Shown here piece after piece: positions 1 through 11,138 of a DNA stretch of 64,000 bases; position 1 is the first letter of the stretch, and each line of letters starts with the position of its first letter. Origin of the DNA: Isoperla grammatica (taxonomy: Eukaryota > Arthropoda > Insecta > Plecoptera > Perlodidae); contig OX246737.1 in assembly GCA_945910005.1 (NCBI GenBank), positions 83,483,414 to 83,547,413 of the forward strand. Reading direction: 5' to 3'. Below the pieces are notes generated by a model, which worked only from the letters and a program-made list of their open reading frames with translations, was not told where the DNA came from and made no database searches. A program made the position numbers and the translations under genes.

Positions 1-633
1 AGGCGACGGAGTAATCACTTGTATTGTAACGTAATGGACGTGGATCTTCTAGCTGACACGGGTGAACTGGTTCCACAGTCGACCTCGGAGGAAGCTATTA
101 ACGAACAATACTGCCCCCACGCTGAGCACTACATGGAACCTTTAGAGAAACGATCGACATTATTCTCGTCGATACCTGGGGACTTGTCAGCGTCCTCGAT
201 GCTGCTCGAAGACATGCAAGAAGACGAGTTTCACGAGAATTTAATATACTACAGAGGGTTGTTCCGTAAACGAAGCATGTCCCTGGAGGAGCCGGTATCC
301 TCTACAACAAGCGATCCTGAGATGTCGGGCCTACAGCAACAAATTAGCCAGGATAATGAGGACGAGGACGACATCTCCCAGCACTCCTGCCCCGACTACG
401 CTATCAAGGAGGAAAAAGTCGAGCTAATGCAACAAATAGAAGTAACTAGAGTTGAGAAAGTTACGAAGGAATTGAAGAAAGTGAAGGTGGAGCAGTCCGG
501 GGGGGCGAGCGGGGAGGTGCTGCCTCCAATAACACCTTTAACCCAACGATCGTCGCCCTTTGCCTCAAGCGACTCATTAGCAGGGTCGCAACGGGACCAC
601 AGCGACGGGATATGGAACGAGTCGCAAGCCACG
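1..633 (+). CDS. PDZ-scaffold-like gene, exon a (partial, open at left edge)
   Basis: First visible exon of the split gene; 211 codons read in frame from base 1 to a donor at ACG|GTAGGA. The peptide is acidic and Ser-rich, with the stretches FRKRSMSLEE, DNEDEDDISQ and a Lys/Glu/Val-rich segment (VTRVEKVTKELKKVKVEQ) that could be a short helix or coiled coil. No catalytic motif is visible. Unspliced, the frame runs 18 codons further to a TAA at 685-687, so a short isoform ending there is possible. I prefer splicing because the 633 donor (phase 0) matches the phase-0 acceptor at 3372 and the whole downstream chain stays in frame. The true start lies left of the window. Family unknown to me. Confidence 0.72.
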
Positions 634-2140
634 GTAGGAACGGGTACACACATTTCCTTCTACCAATTAGATGAGATGGCCACCTAATTATACATTTAGC
701 TGAATAAGCTTAAGTTCGCGGAAGCACGCAGGACGGTTTGGAAACGTGTATCGCAATCGAGAAATACTATCAAACAAATAACGTACAGTATAAGTTTTAT
801 AGTTTGCATTTCCATTGCAACTAGTGTCAAAATAATATTTTAATACACAAGAAATATACATAAATGTAAATTTGTTTGCACCGTCGTGTACATGAATATC
901 ACGTCTTTGAGTAGAGGTATGTGCAAGTGTTGTACCCATTAGTAATGGTTACTATTATTACTAAACGTCAACTGTAGATCCACCGATGTCTCCTGAAATG
1001 TTTTAAATGTTGACTGTTAGAAGTCAAGGGTGACTATGTATTGATTTTCCCAAGCTCAATAGGAGCACGTTAAAGTTTTACAACATTTCGGGTATAATGT
1101 TCTAGTTCTAGTTCTAGTTATTCTAGTTATTCTACATATTATTCAACCTTTCTACAGAGATATGTTATAATGCAGCCTAATAGTTGTGTTGTGTGTATTT
1201 TGATTTTACAGGTTGAAGCAAATTCTTGCATTTTGATCATATTATAATTTGGTAACAATATACCAAAGTGAGGTGAAAGTGACCAATATAGGTATCTACT
1301 TCAGTAGTGAATTGGGTACATATTTACAGTGTAGTAGCCTTACTATAAGGTTGGAATCCATAGTTGTCTCTTTCACTGATGACCCAATGGTTTTGACTTT
1401 AGTGAGTGTGACATGTATCGACCGGCCGAGTACTGATGAGTTATGTCATTTTATTGGGAAACATCATTTTACGTACTATCACTTCACTTGGCGTCTTGTG
1501 TGTGTTTCTTGAAATATATGCGTAAGAAAAGTTTCGTGCACAGATCCCTGAAGGGAACCAAGAGTTTAGGGTGCGTCCTCTAGAGGCTGCAAGATTTACT
1601 ATGCCTTGGAGACTGGTTGGTTTATTGCCCGTACGTGGACTCAAGTGATACGCTGGGTTATAGCATTCACCCACGGCAATAAACATAACGCTCTATTAAT
1701 ACAACAAATATTTTACTACATTCATATATAGTAGTATATCGTTTTTTATTTACGGCGTATAAAAAGCAGAGTCCTGAATCAAGATACGATTCCACACTAC
1801 ATCAAAAAGTGTAATAAAGGAACCTGCCGTGAGTGGTAAGTATTCATAGACAATTTAGAGTTTACGAAGTATGGCTTATCAAATTTAAATATCAGCTAGT
1901 AAACACCAAATAACATACGCAGGTTCGTTTGTACTTTTGGCACATACTTCAATACAATCCAATTAAGCCCAATAAATAAAAAATTGTCGGTCCATCCCCC
2001 CTTCACCCCCATCCATCTCTTGACTTAGCCCGAGGTTGGTTAACTTCGGTACTCGTATGGGAACCGGCTAAGCGAGCACGGATGTGTACCAACATGTACA
2101 TATTTATGACAATGCATTTAGGCATACATTATTTGCAATC
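634..2140 (+). other. Intron a, unique A+T-rich part
   Basis: No gene is visible here. It contains a short run of GTTCTA-type repeats near 1100-1135 and scattered small open frames without coding character. It ends where the 108-bp minisatellite begins. Confidence 0.5.
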
Positions 2141-3458
2141 GGCTCCCACTGATAAGAGAGCCGTGCATTGCAGGTCCTTCAGGCTGACTCTGACTACAGC
2201 GGGAGGTTGAGTGTGTCTGACATCAGTCAGCGCTGACTCCCCCCTCCAGGCTCCCACTGATAAGAGAGCCGTGCATTGCAGGTCCTTCAGGCTGACTCTG
2301 ACTACAGCGGGAGGTTGAGTGTGTCTGACATCTGTCAGCGCTGACTCCCCCCTCCAGGCTCCCACTGATAAGAGAGCCGTGCATTGCAGGTCCTTCAGGC
2401 TGACTCTGACTACAGCGGGAGGTTGAGTGTGTCTGACATCTGTCGGCGCTGACTCCCTCATCCAGGCTCCCACTGATAAGAGAGCCGTGCATTGCAGGTC
2501 CTTCAGGCTGACTCGGACTACAGCGGGAGGTTGAGTGTGTCTGACATGGGGTCGTCGCTGTCGTCGCTGACTCTCTCCTCCAGGCTCCCACTGATAAGAG
2601 AGCCGTGCATTGCAGGTCCTTCAGGCTGACTCTGACTACAGCGGGAGGTTGAGTGTGTCTGACATCAGTCAGCGCTGACTCCCCCCTCCAGGCTCCCACT
2701 GATAAGAGAGCCGTGCATTGCAGGTCCTTCAGGCTGACTCTGACTACAGCGGGAGGTTGAGTGTGTCTGACATCTGTCGGCGCTGACTCCCTCATCCAGG
2801 CTCCCACTGATAAGAGAGCCGTGCATTGCAGGTCCTTCAGGCTGACTCTGACTACAGCGGGAGGTTGAGTGTGTCTGACATGGGGTCGTCGCTGACTCTC
2901 TCATCCAGGCTCCCACTGATAAGAGAGCCGTGCATTGCAGGTCCTTCAGGCTGACTCTGACTACAGCGGGAGGTTAAGTGTGTCTGACATCTGTCGGCAC
3001 TGTCTCCCTCCTCCAGGCTCCCACTGATAATAGAGCCGTGCATTGCAGGTCCTTCAGGCTGACTCTGATTACAGCGGGAGGTTAAGTGTGTCTGACATCT
3101 GTCGGCGCTGACTCCCCCCTCCAGGCTCCCACTGATAATAGAGCCGTGCATTGCAGGTCCTTCAGGCTGACTCTGACTACAGCGGGAGGTTGAGTGTGTC
3201 TGACATCTGTCGGCGCTGACTCCCCCCTCCAGGCTCCTACTGATAAGAGAGCCGTGCATTGCAGGTCCTTCAGGCTGACTCTGACTACAGCGGGAGGTTG
3301 AGTGTGTCTGACATCTGTCGGCGCTGACTCCCTCCTCCAGGCTCCCACTGATAAGAGAGCCGTGCATTGCAGGTACTTCAGGCTGACTCGGACTACAGCG
3401 GGAGGTTGAGTGTGTCTGACATGGGGTCGTCGCTGTCGGCGCTGACTCCCTCCTCCAG
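2141..3458 (+). repeat. Exon-derived 108-bp minisatellite, 12 copies
   Basis: Tandem units mostly 108 bp long (one of 118, one of 109) begin with GGCTCCCACTGATAAG and contain CGTGCATTGCAG followed by an exon-like stretch reading VLQADSDYSGRLSVSD. Putative 3' splice sites (AG) end at 2173, 2281, 2389, 2497, 2615, 2723, 2831, 2940, 3048, 3156, 3264 and 3372. Only the last copy continues into the open exon; the other copies I translated hit an in-frame stop (usually codon 21, TGA). The array therefore looks like repeated duplication of the acceptor plus the 5' part of the adjoining exon into the upstream intron. Copies differ at few bases, so expansion or conversion is recent. Confidence 0.9.
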
Positions 3459-3543
3459 AAGAAAGCACCTATTACTGCTTCAGCACCAACAACGGAGCTC
3501 CATGGACACCGAGGACTTGGACACCGGATACGATGACTCACTG
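3373..3543 (+). CDS. PDZ-scaffold-like gene, exon b
   Basis: 57 codons, phase 0 at both ends: acceptor CATTGCAG|GTAC, donor CTG|GTGATT. It reads VLQADSDYSGRLSVSD, then MGSSLSALTPSSRRKHLLLL, then QHQQRSSMDTEDLDTGYDDS. Ser-rich with a basic leucine patch; no known domain. Its first ~80 bases are the last copy of the upstream minisatellite. An inner acceptor after CTCCTCCAG at 3458 has a better pyrimidine tract but would break the frame with the 633 donor, so I place the start at 3373. The open frame runs on to a TGA at 3598, so read-through would add 18 residues. Confidence 0.75.
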
Positions 3544-3621
3544 GTGATTACAAACATACTAGTTTTTGAGAAGGCAGGAGTGTTCAACAAAATAGTCTGA
3601 TAGACTTATATGCCCGAATGC

Positions 3622-3774
3622 ATAGTTCAAACTCAAGTTCTCCTCAACTCAGCCTCTTCTTAGCCTTACCTAGCCACCAATCACATAGCCGTCCACATAG
3701 CAATGCCGTTTCGTGATTGGTGGTTGACGAGGCTAAGGAGAAGCTGAGTTGAGGAAGGCTTGAGTTTGGACTAT
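3622..3774. mobile_element. Hairpin MITE (~150 bp)
   Basis: Imperfect inverted repeat: ATAGTTCAAACTCAAG at the left pairs with CTTGAGTTTGGACTAT at the right, and the inner parts (CTCAACTCAGCCT / AGCTGAGTTGAG, CCACCAATCAC / GTGATTGGTGG) also pair. No coding capacity. Superfamily not assigned. Confidence 0.7.
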
Positions 3775-4570
3775 ACATACAGACCTAAAAGTGAGAAGTA
3801 CACATTTTTGTTTTTTGTCTTTTGAAAGACATTTCAAACAGTTTGGAATATTATGCTACCAACTGGATATTATCGAAGTCTGCAAGTAGTTTTGTACTGC
3901 AAGTAGTTTTGTAAAAGGATGCTTCCTATATTGCGTTACTATATTATTTATACTACATCCATTTGAGATTTGGTTCAATTTTTTCCAAACAATATATTTT
4001 TCATCCTTTTCGTTATATTATCTGTGTACCGTACCTTAACCATAATAACAGTTAGTAAACATAAACCGAAAAGACTTATTTCACGTATTTTACACAATAC
4101 AAGTAACCTTTATTATATAGCGCTTTTTGAGCTATGTGTGATTGCTTTGATTTATTCTTTATTTGTGATTGGTATGAACCCCAGACTTAGTTAAAATAAA
4201 ACAAAAAATTACTTCTGTATTACAGTCTAGGGATAGACGTTTCCCACGCTAACTCGACAGGTTGTAGTATTTTTCGTTGCTAGGAAACCCGGCAAGTAGA
4301 AAAAATGCTTCAAGTTCATAGTTCATATAGACTACTGTTGAGTGAAAATAGTATATGTGACTACTATTTAGTAAGGGGTATCCCTTTTTTTGTAATTAGG
4401 GCTAATAGTAATTGTTATTGCACTACATCACCTCACCACACTTACTTTCGGTAGCAAACCTGAGTGTTTACGTCATAATAACACACTCCTCATTCCTCAA
4501 TAAGACGTTTGTGTCCGAGGGTTTAAAATCTTAAACAAAAAATAAACCATGTAAATATCTGTCCAAATAC
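3775..4570 (+). other. Intronic A+T-rich spacer
   Basis: No gene, clear repeat or splice-bounded open frame seen; only small A+T-rich open frames such as 3970-4194. Confidence 0.4.
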
Positions 4571-6860
4571 TGGAGGAATTTTAGATTTTAACCCGGACAA
4601 AATTAGGAGAAAGCTGATTTTTTCAGGATAGCTTAAAAATATCATTTTATATAACATACTTCGGGTCCGCCAAAATCCGCCTTGTGCGTTAGCCGCCATT
4701 TTGGGAAATGTCGGCGATTACAGTATAACACTAAATCCTTTGTTGTGAGTGCTCCATATAACATTAAATTACGTGAGTCATGTCAAATGAAAGATAATAT
4801 TAAGACCGGTTAAGATAAATAGGAGAATTTAAGTTATTTATAATATTTCAATAGAAGGAAGCAATTAAGTGATCGACCGCATAAGTGGATAATTGTATTT
4901 TGATGATTTGCGATAAAACTAATAACACATTCATAATTTGTGTTCCTAAGAAACTTAAAGCTTATGCTGTCTTAAACACACTTGCCAAGTATTATGTACA
5001 CAACTTTAAAAATTTGCGAGATACGAGCTATTGTATATCTGCATGTGTCGTGGCCGCCATCGCTACACACAGAGCAAAACTCATTACCTTAGCCCAATTG
5101 GTCAGTAAAAACACATAAGAAGAATGTTGGTTTTTACATATGACTAAAGGATGTAATTATACCTCACTTAGACCAAGGTGACACAATATGTGCTCTTGTC
5201 GCCATTTTGAAAAATGGTGACGGTTACAGTTTTATCTTCAAACATGCTTTGCGAAGGATAAATATAACAACAAATCACGTGAGGAATCTTAGTTAAAAGA
5301 TAAGATTAGTCACTTCTACAAACAGTGGACAAATTGTAAGTTATTAGATGAGCGCAGCGAATGTATCAATCAACTCAAATGGTTCATTCTCTCTATGGGC
5401 GAATGTTAATCATCTCGCACCGATCAAACGGTTCGACGGATTTGACTGAACTTTTAAGCCAACACTCTTTACTACTCAACTTGACGATGACAAGATGAAC
5501 AGTGAAATCCGTCAAGATGCCAACCTACAAAAAATTAATTACTGAAACAATTGAAGTTTTAATTTTTGTTAATTTAAGCTTACGGACGGATTAAAGTAAT
5601 TTTTTGGGCTCGTGGTAGAATAGGCTCATGGTAACTGTGTAAGAGAAGACCCTGTTCTCCCCCCCCCCTCTTTTCTCTCTGTCCCACTTAGGATTATCTT
5701 CCTTCTACAAATTTGCCCCGTCCTCGCTAGCTGCTGGACTTCTCTTATGACGACCCCCGTGATGTATAATGGATCTGATTCGGAAGACGCCATATCACCG
5801 AAGCGTGGTGAATCTACCCCCCCCCCCCCCCCCCTGAAAAAACACTTTTGCTAGAAATTACTTGTAAATGTCTGTGTGACGTATGAAGTGTTCCCCTCTT
5901 CCCCCCCACTACCACAACTCCGACCGACCTCGGCGCGCTTCGTTCTGATTTCAGTCGAGCGCTGGCTCTGGTCAAAGCAAGGTCACGCCCCACGAGGCAC
6001 CGCTCCGCTTACTTGGTGTCATCTTTTCTGCCAATACTTGGATTGCATCTGTACATTTGCGTTCTCAACTACTGTCGAGCAGTGCTAGGACACAAGGAGA
6101 CAATTTCTTTGCGCAAATTACCTGTCTAGACCCGTAAAGTAGTTACGGCTGGACTGCGACACGAGCAAACTAGTGCGCTTTACATTCGTGTACGTAGTTC
6201 ACCAACACTCGAAAAGTTTTTTACGTAGTCTTGAGACTACAAGCATTTTGGGAAGATTAGGGTCGAGCGCGTGATATGCACTTTATTTCTTATAAGTGAC
6301 TCTTTTCATAATTAAGTTATGGAATAGTAAAAACAGCATATACTTAAGTGCCTTTTCACCGGGACACGAAAAAATTCATTAAAAAAAACTGGTGACATAA
6401 TTGTGTTTTAAAGTTGTATACCATCATTCCTAAGATAGCAACCTATAGCATACTACATTTTCGTGAACTTGACAAATACGGTCTAGAGGTGTTATTACAT
6501 GAACGTTAAGACTTTTGAAGCTAACGGTACACGTAAAAAATAAAAGTGTAATTTTTTGAAACCACTTTTTGCAGACATTATATCAATACTTATCAACCTT
6601 CATCAAAAAAACTTAATTTAAGAAAGTTAAGTTACCTAGATACCTTCACCTTAAATGCCAAATATTCAAATAATGTTTTATATTTATTTATGTCCACAAC
6701 AAAGATATTGCCCCTGTTTCGGTGAAAGTTTTAACGTTGTCAACAACGTTTAACGTTGTGTGTGTGTAAAATAATATTTGTAAGCGACCCTGAAAAAATC
6801 AGCTTTCTCCTAATTTTGTCCGAGTCGGTATAGGAAATTGGGCTAAAGTAACCCAACTAA
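4571..6860. mobile_element. Repeat family A, copy 1, containing a nested family D copy
   Basis: The left part carries CCGGACAAAATTAGGAGAAA and the right end near 6785-6823 carries its inverse (TCTCCTAATTTTGTCCG), so the unit has terminal inverted repeats of about 40 bp. The internal part matches copies at 48.6-49.98 kb and (inverted) 51.0-52.2 kb. A family D repeat sits inside at about 5807-6655. No intact open frame; probably a non-autonomous DNA transposon. Confidence 0.72.
5807..6655 (+). mobile_element. Repeat family D, copy 1
   Basis: About 850 bp starting GGTGAATCTACC and ending GATACCTTCACC, giving short inverted ends (GGTGA/TCACC). It is closely similar to 10285-11121 and more distantly to 25668-26578. 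It contains CGACCGACCTC and GCCGTAACTACTTT-type conserved blocks. It is non-coding. Confidence 0.75.
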
Positions 6861-7787
6861 TAATCCCGTATCCAAAGTGAGTCGAATCAGGAAGGTATGT
6901 TTTTATAAGATGGCATGGACAAATATTTGTGTTTGTACCAACCTTCGTCGTCTTGCAGGGTGCATCCATATACCCATTGCAAATTTTTGACAATTTAATT
7001 CGAATAATTTGATTTGTTCCTATTATTCATGATCATATATCTAAAGAACGAGTTGTGGTTTTCTTTAACTTACTTGTACAACTACAAACCAATTTAGTAG
7101 CATGGCTATTTCTTACAATTTAAAATAGATAAAAGCTTCCAATTGCGGTTCTTGCGTGTTACAGATACCTGCTCTATCTACGTGCTTTATCTTTCCATTC
7201 TTGGTTGCTGCATCTACAGTGTTCCTGTTTGTTCAACCCAGAGCTAACCAGAATAACTGGTTGATAATTATAGTTGTTAAATCGTTTATTACGCTTAATA
7301 TACAATTGTCGTATTTTAACCCAATAGTTGAAACCACTTCAAGTTAATGTGGGTTTATTAATATCTCATGGAAACTAGACAAACAAAAAGTGTAAAATTA
7401 GTCCAATGAGGTTTCGTAGAACCGAAGGATGTTATCAACCCTGTTTTGCAACCAGTAGGTTTCTTATTTTGTTAACCAGTGGATGGAGTTGTTTTAGTAA
7501 CCAAGATAACAATACTCATTACAAGATTATAAACCTTTTGCATACTTTGTTCAGTTTTTATGAAACCCCATTGGACTATTTTTATTATTAAACAACATCG
7601 TTTAGGAAAGTTTCAATACCAGTGGCAGGTAGTGTTTCCTTAGCATCCTAAACACATAGTTTCTATGAACTACACGGGTAATTATTTTGAATTTAATCAT
7701 AGTAATAGTTTTAAATTATAAAATGAGTAGACCTACGTATTATTAACACCAAACCATAACTTGTTTTAATTATGTTTGCTGCACTAG
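6861..7787 (+). other. Intronic spacer before exon c
   Basis: A+T-rich, with no recognised gene or element. Confidence 0.4.
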
Positions 7788-7921
7788 GCGCCGCCTTCTC
7801 CGAGGATACGGATAGACGCCCCAGGGCCCTCCAAACAGCCAGCCACCATTATCACTTCTCCGACTAAGCAAGAGGTTGTCTTCGGAACGTTGAAACGAAA
7901 ACCTTCCCCGTCCCGTGAAAG
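7788..7921 (+). CDS. PDZ-scaffold-like gene, exon c
   Basis: 134 nt, entering in phase 0 after GCACTAG and leaving in phase 2 at GAAAG|GTGAGA, a strong donor. It reads APPSPRIRIDAPGPSKQPAT then ...SPTKQEVVFGTLKRKPSPSR. Proline, Ser and Arg rich, with SP-type phosphorylation-like sites; no domain. It is markedly richer in G+C than the flanking intron, as are the other exons. Found by phase continuity with 3543 and 8656. Confidence 0.78.
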
Positions 7922-8254
7922 GTGAGAATACGAAGCTTAGACATACCTGCTACACTTTCGAAACCTGTGTCGCTATCTGTAAAGATGAATAAAACTATGT
8001 GTGTGTGGGAAATGCAACCTGAGATAAGACTAAAATATAGCAGTCTGCATTTGTATTGCTTGGTCCTATAAGTCATCATAGATGAGTCACCTATTCAATC
8101 CTGAAAGATGTTTCGTGCACATACTTATAAATGCCCTCGCTAGACGTCTTTAATTCAGCAGATCCTATTCTGCTTTGTATTAGGCTCAGATTAGATTGTT
8201 TTTGTATTTACTGTTTGATACCCATCATCTAAATCTTGACCGAAAGTGTTGCAT

Positions 8255-8570
8255 GGTTTTTCTTAGTCACATGGCGAATGCTGGTAATGAGTCATACTAA
8301 TGATGAAGTCTCGTGCTTTTACGTTGGATGTTAACGTCGGACGTTGGCCAATTGTAGTCATTTACACCAATCGCTGACACCGCCTCCTCGTCGTTCGTCG
8401 AGAATTTTACGGGCTACGGTTGGCCAACGTCCGACGTACCGGCATGGGAACGCACCATAACAGCCCTATATCATTCCTTCCCAACTATTCCAAAAATCTC
8501 AATAATAGTAACCCACCTAAATATGGACATTGGTTTTGCCCGCGCAGATTTCCCACGAAAAATTGGTATT
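8255..8570 (+). repeat. Dispersed SINE-like repeat, copy 1, with inner hairpin
   Basis: Starts near TTAGTCACATGGCGAAT and ends near GATTTCCCACGAAAAATT, resembling the body of the repeat at 57.18-57.45 kb (CAGTCACAAGGCGAAT ... GGTTTCCTATGAAAAATT). A short inverted repeat, ACGTCGGACGTTGGCCA at 8334-8350 and its complement at 8420-8437, sits inside and looks like a later MITE insertion. Confidence 0.5.
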
Positions 8571-8655
8571 GTTTTTATTAATTGGTGAAGTCATAAAGAC
8601 ACGCAATAAAATGTAACCTTAATTTATAATGTAATGATGTGTGATCTTTCCGTAG

Positions 8656-8801
8656 ACTAATTGACCGGGGGTCCATTCTTCCTACCAGTCGGCCACGAGG
8701 TGAACTGAGAAGTCGGCGCAGTCCGTCTGGTGTAGCAACGCTTGAGACTCGACCTGAGCCACCCCTGACGGAGACCATCGTTCCCACCAGCAACACCGTC
8801 G
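8656..8801 (+). CDS. PDZ-scaffold-like gene, exon d
   Basis: 146 nt between CTTTCCGTAG and the donor GTCG|GTGAGA, entering phase 2 and leaving phase 1. The peptide includes LIDRGSILPTSRPRGELRSR and ETRPEPPLTETIVPTSNTV. It is basic then Pro/Thr-rich, without a recognised domain. One base completes the Arg codon begun in exon c, and the last G begins a Gly codon completed by exon e. Confidence 0.78.
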
Positions 8802-9474
8802 GTGAGAGATAGTCTAGCTGCTGTCAGACCGTTCTGTTCTAGATCGAGCCGGGAACTATCACACTGTTTACGTTACTCACATCTTACGATCGTAGGACCA
8901 CTTTACCGACGGACGTTTTGTAAGTGTAAACGCTACAACGGTAGTTACTAAGTTTCTGGGAAAAGTATAAACAAATAATAAAATCAATTGAGGGAATATA
9001 ACACAAAAAACAACAAAGCAAGTTGTATCGTACGTACTGACCAGACCAATCACAGCGCCTCTGTAACCGCGTGCGTGATTCTGCAAGATGTTCCCATAGT
9101 TGCACGACTATAGCTCTTCCATTAGGGCATAATGCAACTCCTCTCACAGCGGTCTGCGTTACAGGGTTCTTTACGTATAAACATGACAACTCATAGAAAG
9201 AGAAAGTGCTTCGTTCGATTAGAGGGAGAAAGCTCAAATCCGTCAGCCACGTGCATGATTGTTTCCGACGGACTCCTTCCTGTCAAATATACAAGAAAAC
9301 ATTTGTGGCTTTCTATTGGTTGTCAAGTTTTCAAACTCAGTTTATGATTGATGCATCCTGGTATTCCATTCCACGTGGAGCGTTTCCTCTTGCCGGTGCC
9401 GCAATGATGGAACATGACACTCCTATATCTTCCCCTACGAGCAGACTAACTCCCACTAGACGGGGTTGTTGCAG

Positions 9475-9734
9475 GAGTAGCGGCGCCGCCCGACCTGCTG
9501 CAGCTCGCTCGCGCAGACTCCGGCAAGGCCGACAACTCCGAGACCTCCACCGAGGACTACGTCACGTGCACCGACAACACCTCGGGCACGGACACGAGCT
9601 CCCGGCTCGCGAGCGCTGGGGGCACAGCCCCCGTGTCAACGACGGGGACCACCGGGGAGGGCAGCTCCTTCGAGAGCGCGTCGTCTATCTACAGCCTGGC
9701 CAAGGGCGAGTACGCCGGGGAGGACCTCGTGCAG
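9475..9734 (+). CDS. PDZ-scaffold-like gene, exon e
   Basis: 260 nt after GTTGTTGCAG, ending GTGCAG|GTGCGC; phase 1 in, phase 0 out. It reads VAAPPDLLQLARADSGKADN, then SETSTEDYVTCTDNTSGTDT, with GEGSSFESASSIYSLAKGEY near the end. Rich in Ser, Thr, Asp and Gly with high G+C (about 65%). The SSFESASSIYSLAKGEY stretch looks like a conserved linear motif, but I cannot tie it to a named family. Confidence 0.85.
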
Positions 9735-10284
9735 GTGCGCGATTGGGATGGGGAGGGGGGCGGGGTACCAACTTCCGTGTCTGACGTTCGTATATTGCAG
9801 TCTATGCTAACGTAGCATCAGCCTACGTTTCTGACGCTACACATGTGTGGTGTAGTAGCTAATACTTGATCCGTTTAGAGAATGAGCTCAATATCAATGT
9901 ATCTTTTAATTAACTCTTCAATAGATAAATATAATAGATTGAGATTGGAGACACTTAACTTACTGTTTCTTGTTATCTTAGTTAGTCCAAGGAAAGCGTC
10001 TGATCACCTCTCCATTGGAATCGAACACAAAACTAATCAAGCGATGGAATAATTAATTAATAAAGATCACAAACTCACATTCAAATAAGTCATTTTTAGA
10101 CTAGTAAAGAAGAACTTGCGCGAGCTTGCAACTGTTGCCACGCTAACAAGGGACTATCTAACATATATAAGAACACATATTCACATTTCACACGTATAAG
10201 AAATGTGGCGACAATGCTGCCTGAACCATTTATCACTTTCGGAAACGTTTTGGCAACTGTTAACCTTACTAATACGTCCTTAAA
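9735..10284 (+). other. Intronic spacer
   Basis: A+T-rich intron with no recognised element before the family D repeat. Confidence 0.4.
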
Positions 10285-11121
10285 GGTGAATCTACCCCCC
10301 CTGAAAAAACACTTTTGCTAGGAATTACTTGTAAATGTGTATGTGTGACGTATAAAGTGTACTTCTCGTCCCCCCCACTACCACAACTCCGACCGACCTC
10401 CGCGCGCTTCGTTTTGATTTCAGTCGAGCGCTGGCTCTGGTCAAAGCAAGGTCACGCTCAACGAGGCGCCGCTCCGCTTACTTAATGTCATGTTTCCCTC
10501 CAATACTTGGATTGCATCTGTACATTTGCGTTCTCAACTACTATTGAGCGGTGCTAGGACACAAGGAGACAATTTCTTTGCCCAAATTACCTGTCTAGAC
10601 CCGTAAAGTAGTTACGGCTGGACTGCGACACGAGCAAACTGGTGCGCTTTACATTCGTGTACGTATTTCACCAACACTCGAAGAGTTTTTTACGTAGGCT
10701 TGAGACTGCAAGCATTTTGGGAAGATAAGGGTCGAGCGCATGATATGCATTTTATTTCTTGTAAGTGACTCTTTTCATAATTAAGTTATGAAATAGTAAA
10801 AACAGCATATATTCAAGTGCATTTTCACCGGGACACGAAAAAATTCATTAAAAAAAACTGGTCACACAACTGTGTTTTAAAATTGTATACCATCATTCCT
10901 AAATAGCAACCTATAGCATACTACTATTTCGTGTACTTTACAAATATGGTCTAGAGGTGCTATTACATGAACCTAAAGACTTTTGAAGCTATCGGTACAC
11001 GTAAAAAATAAAAGTGTTATTTTTTAAAAACCACTTTTTGCAGACATTATAACAATATTATATCAACCTTCATCAAAAAAACTTAATTGAAAAAAGTAAA
11101 GTTATCTAGATACCATCACCC
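10285..11121 (+). mobile_element. Repeat family D, copy 2, abutting exon f
   Basis: About 840 bp, nearly the same as 5807-6655: starts GGTGAATCTACCCCCC and ends GATACCATCACC. Its end lies only ~17 bases before the acceptor of exon f, so the branch-point region of that intron probably lies in transposon-derived sequence. Confidence 0.78.
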
Positions 11122-11138
11122 AGTTCTTCGTTGTGCAG

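Noticed and set aside
634..687. TAA at 685-687 as the normal end of the gene.
   Set aside because: The GT donor at 634 in phase with the exon at 3373, and the unbroken chain of phases downstream, favour splicing. I keep a short isoform as a possibility.
2129..3541. Minus-strand open frames over the 108-bp array (repeating QTHSTSRCSQSQPEGPAMHG).
   Set aside because: They are antisense to the exon-derived units, open only because 108 is a multiple of three.
3459..3543. Acceptor at 3458 (CTCCTCCAG) as the start of exon b.
   Set aside because: It has a good pyrimidine tract but enters in phase 2, which does not fit the 633 donor; the 3372 acceptor does, and the peptide upstream of 3459 reads like the rest of the protein.
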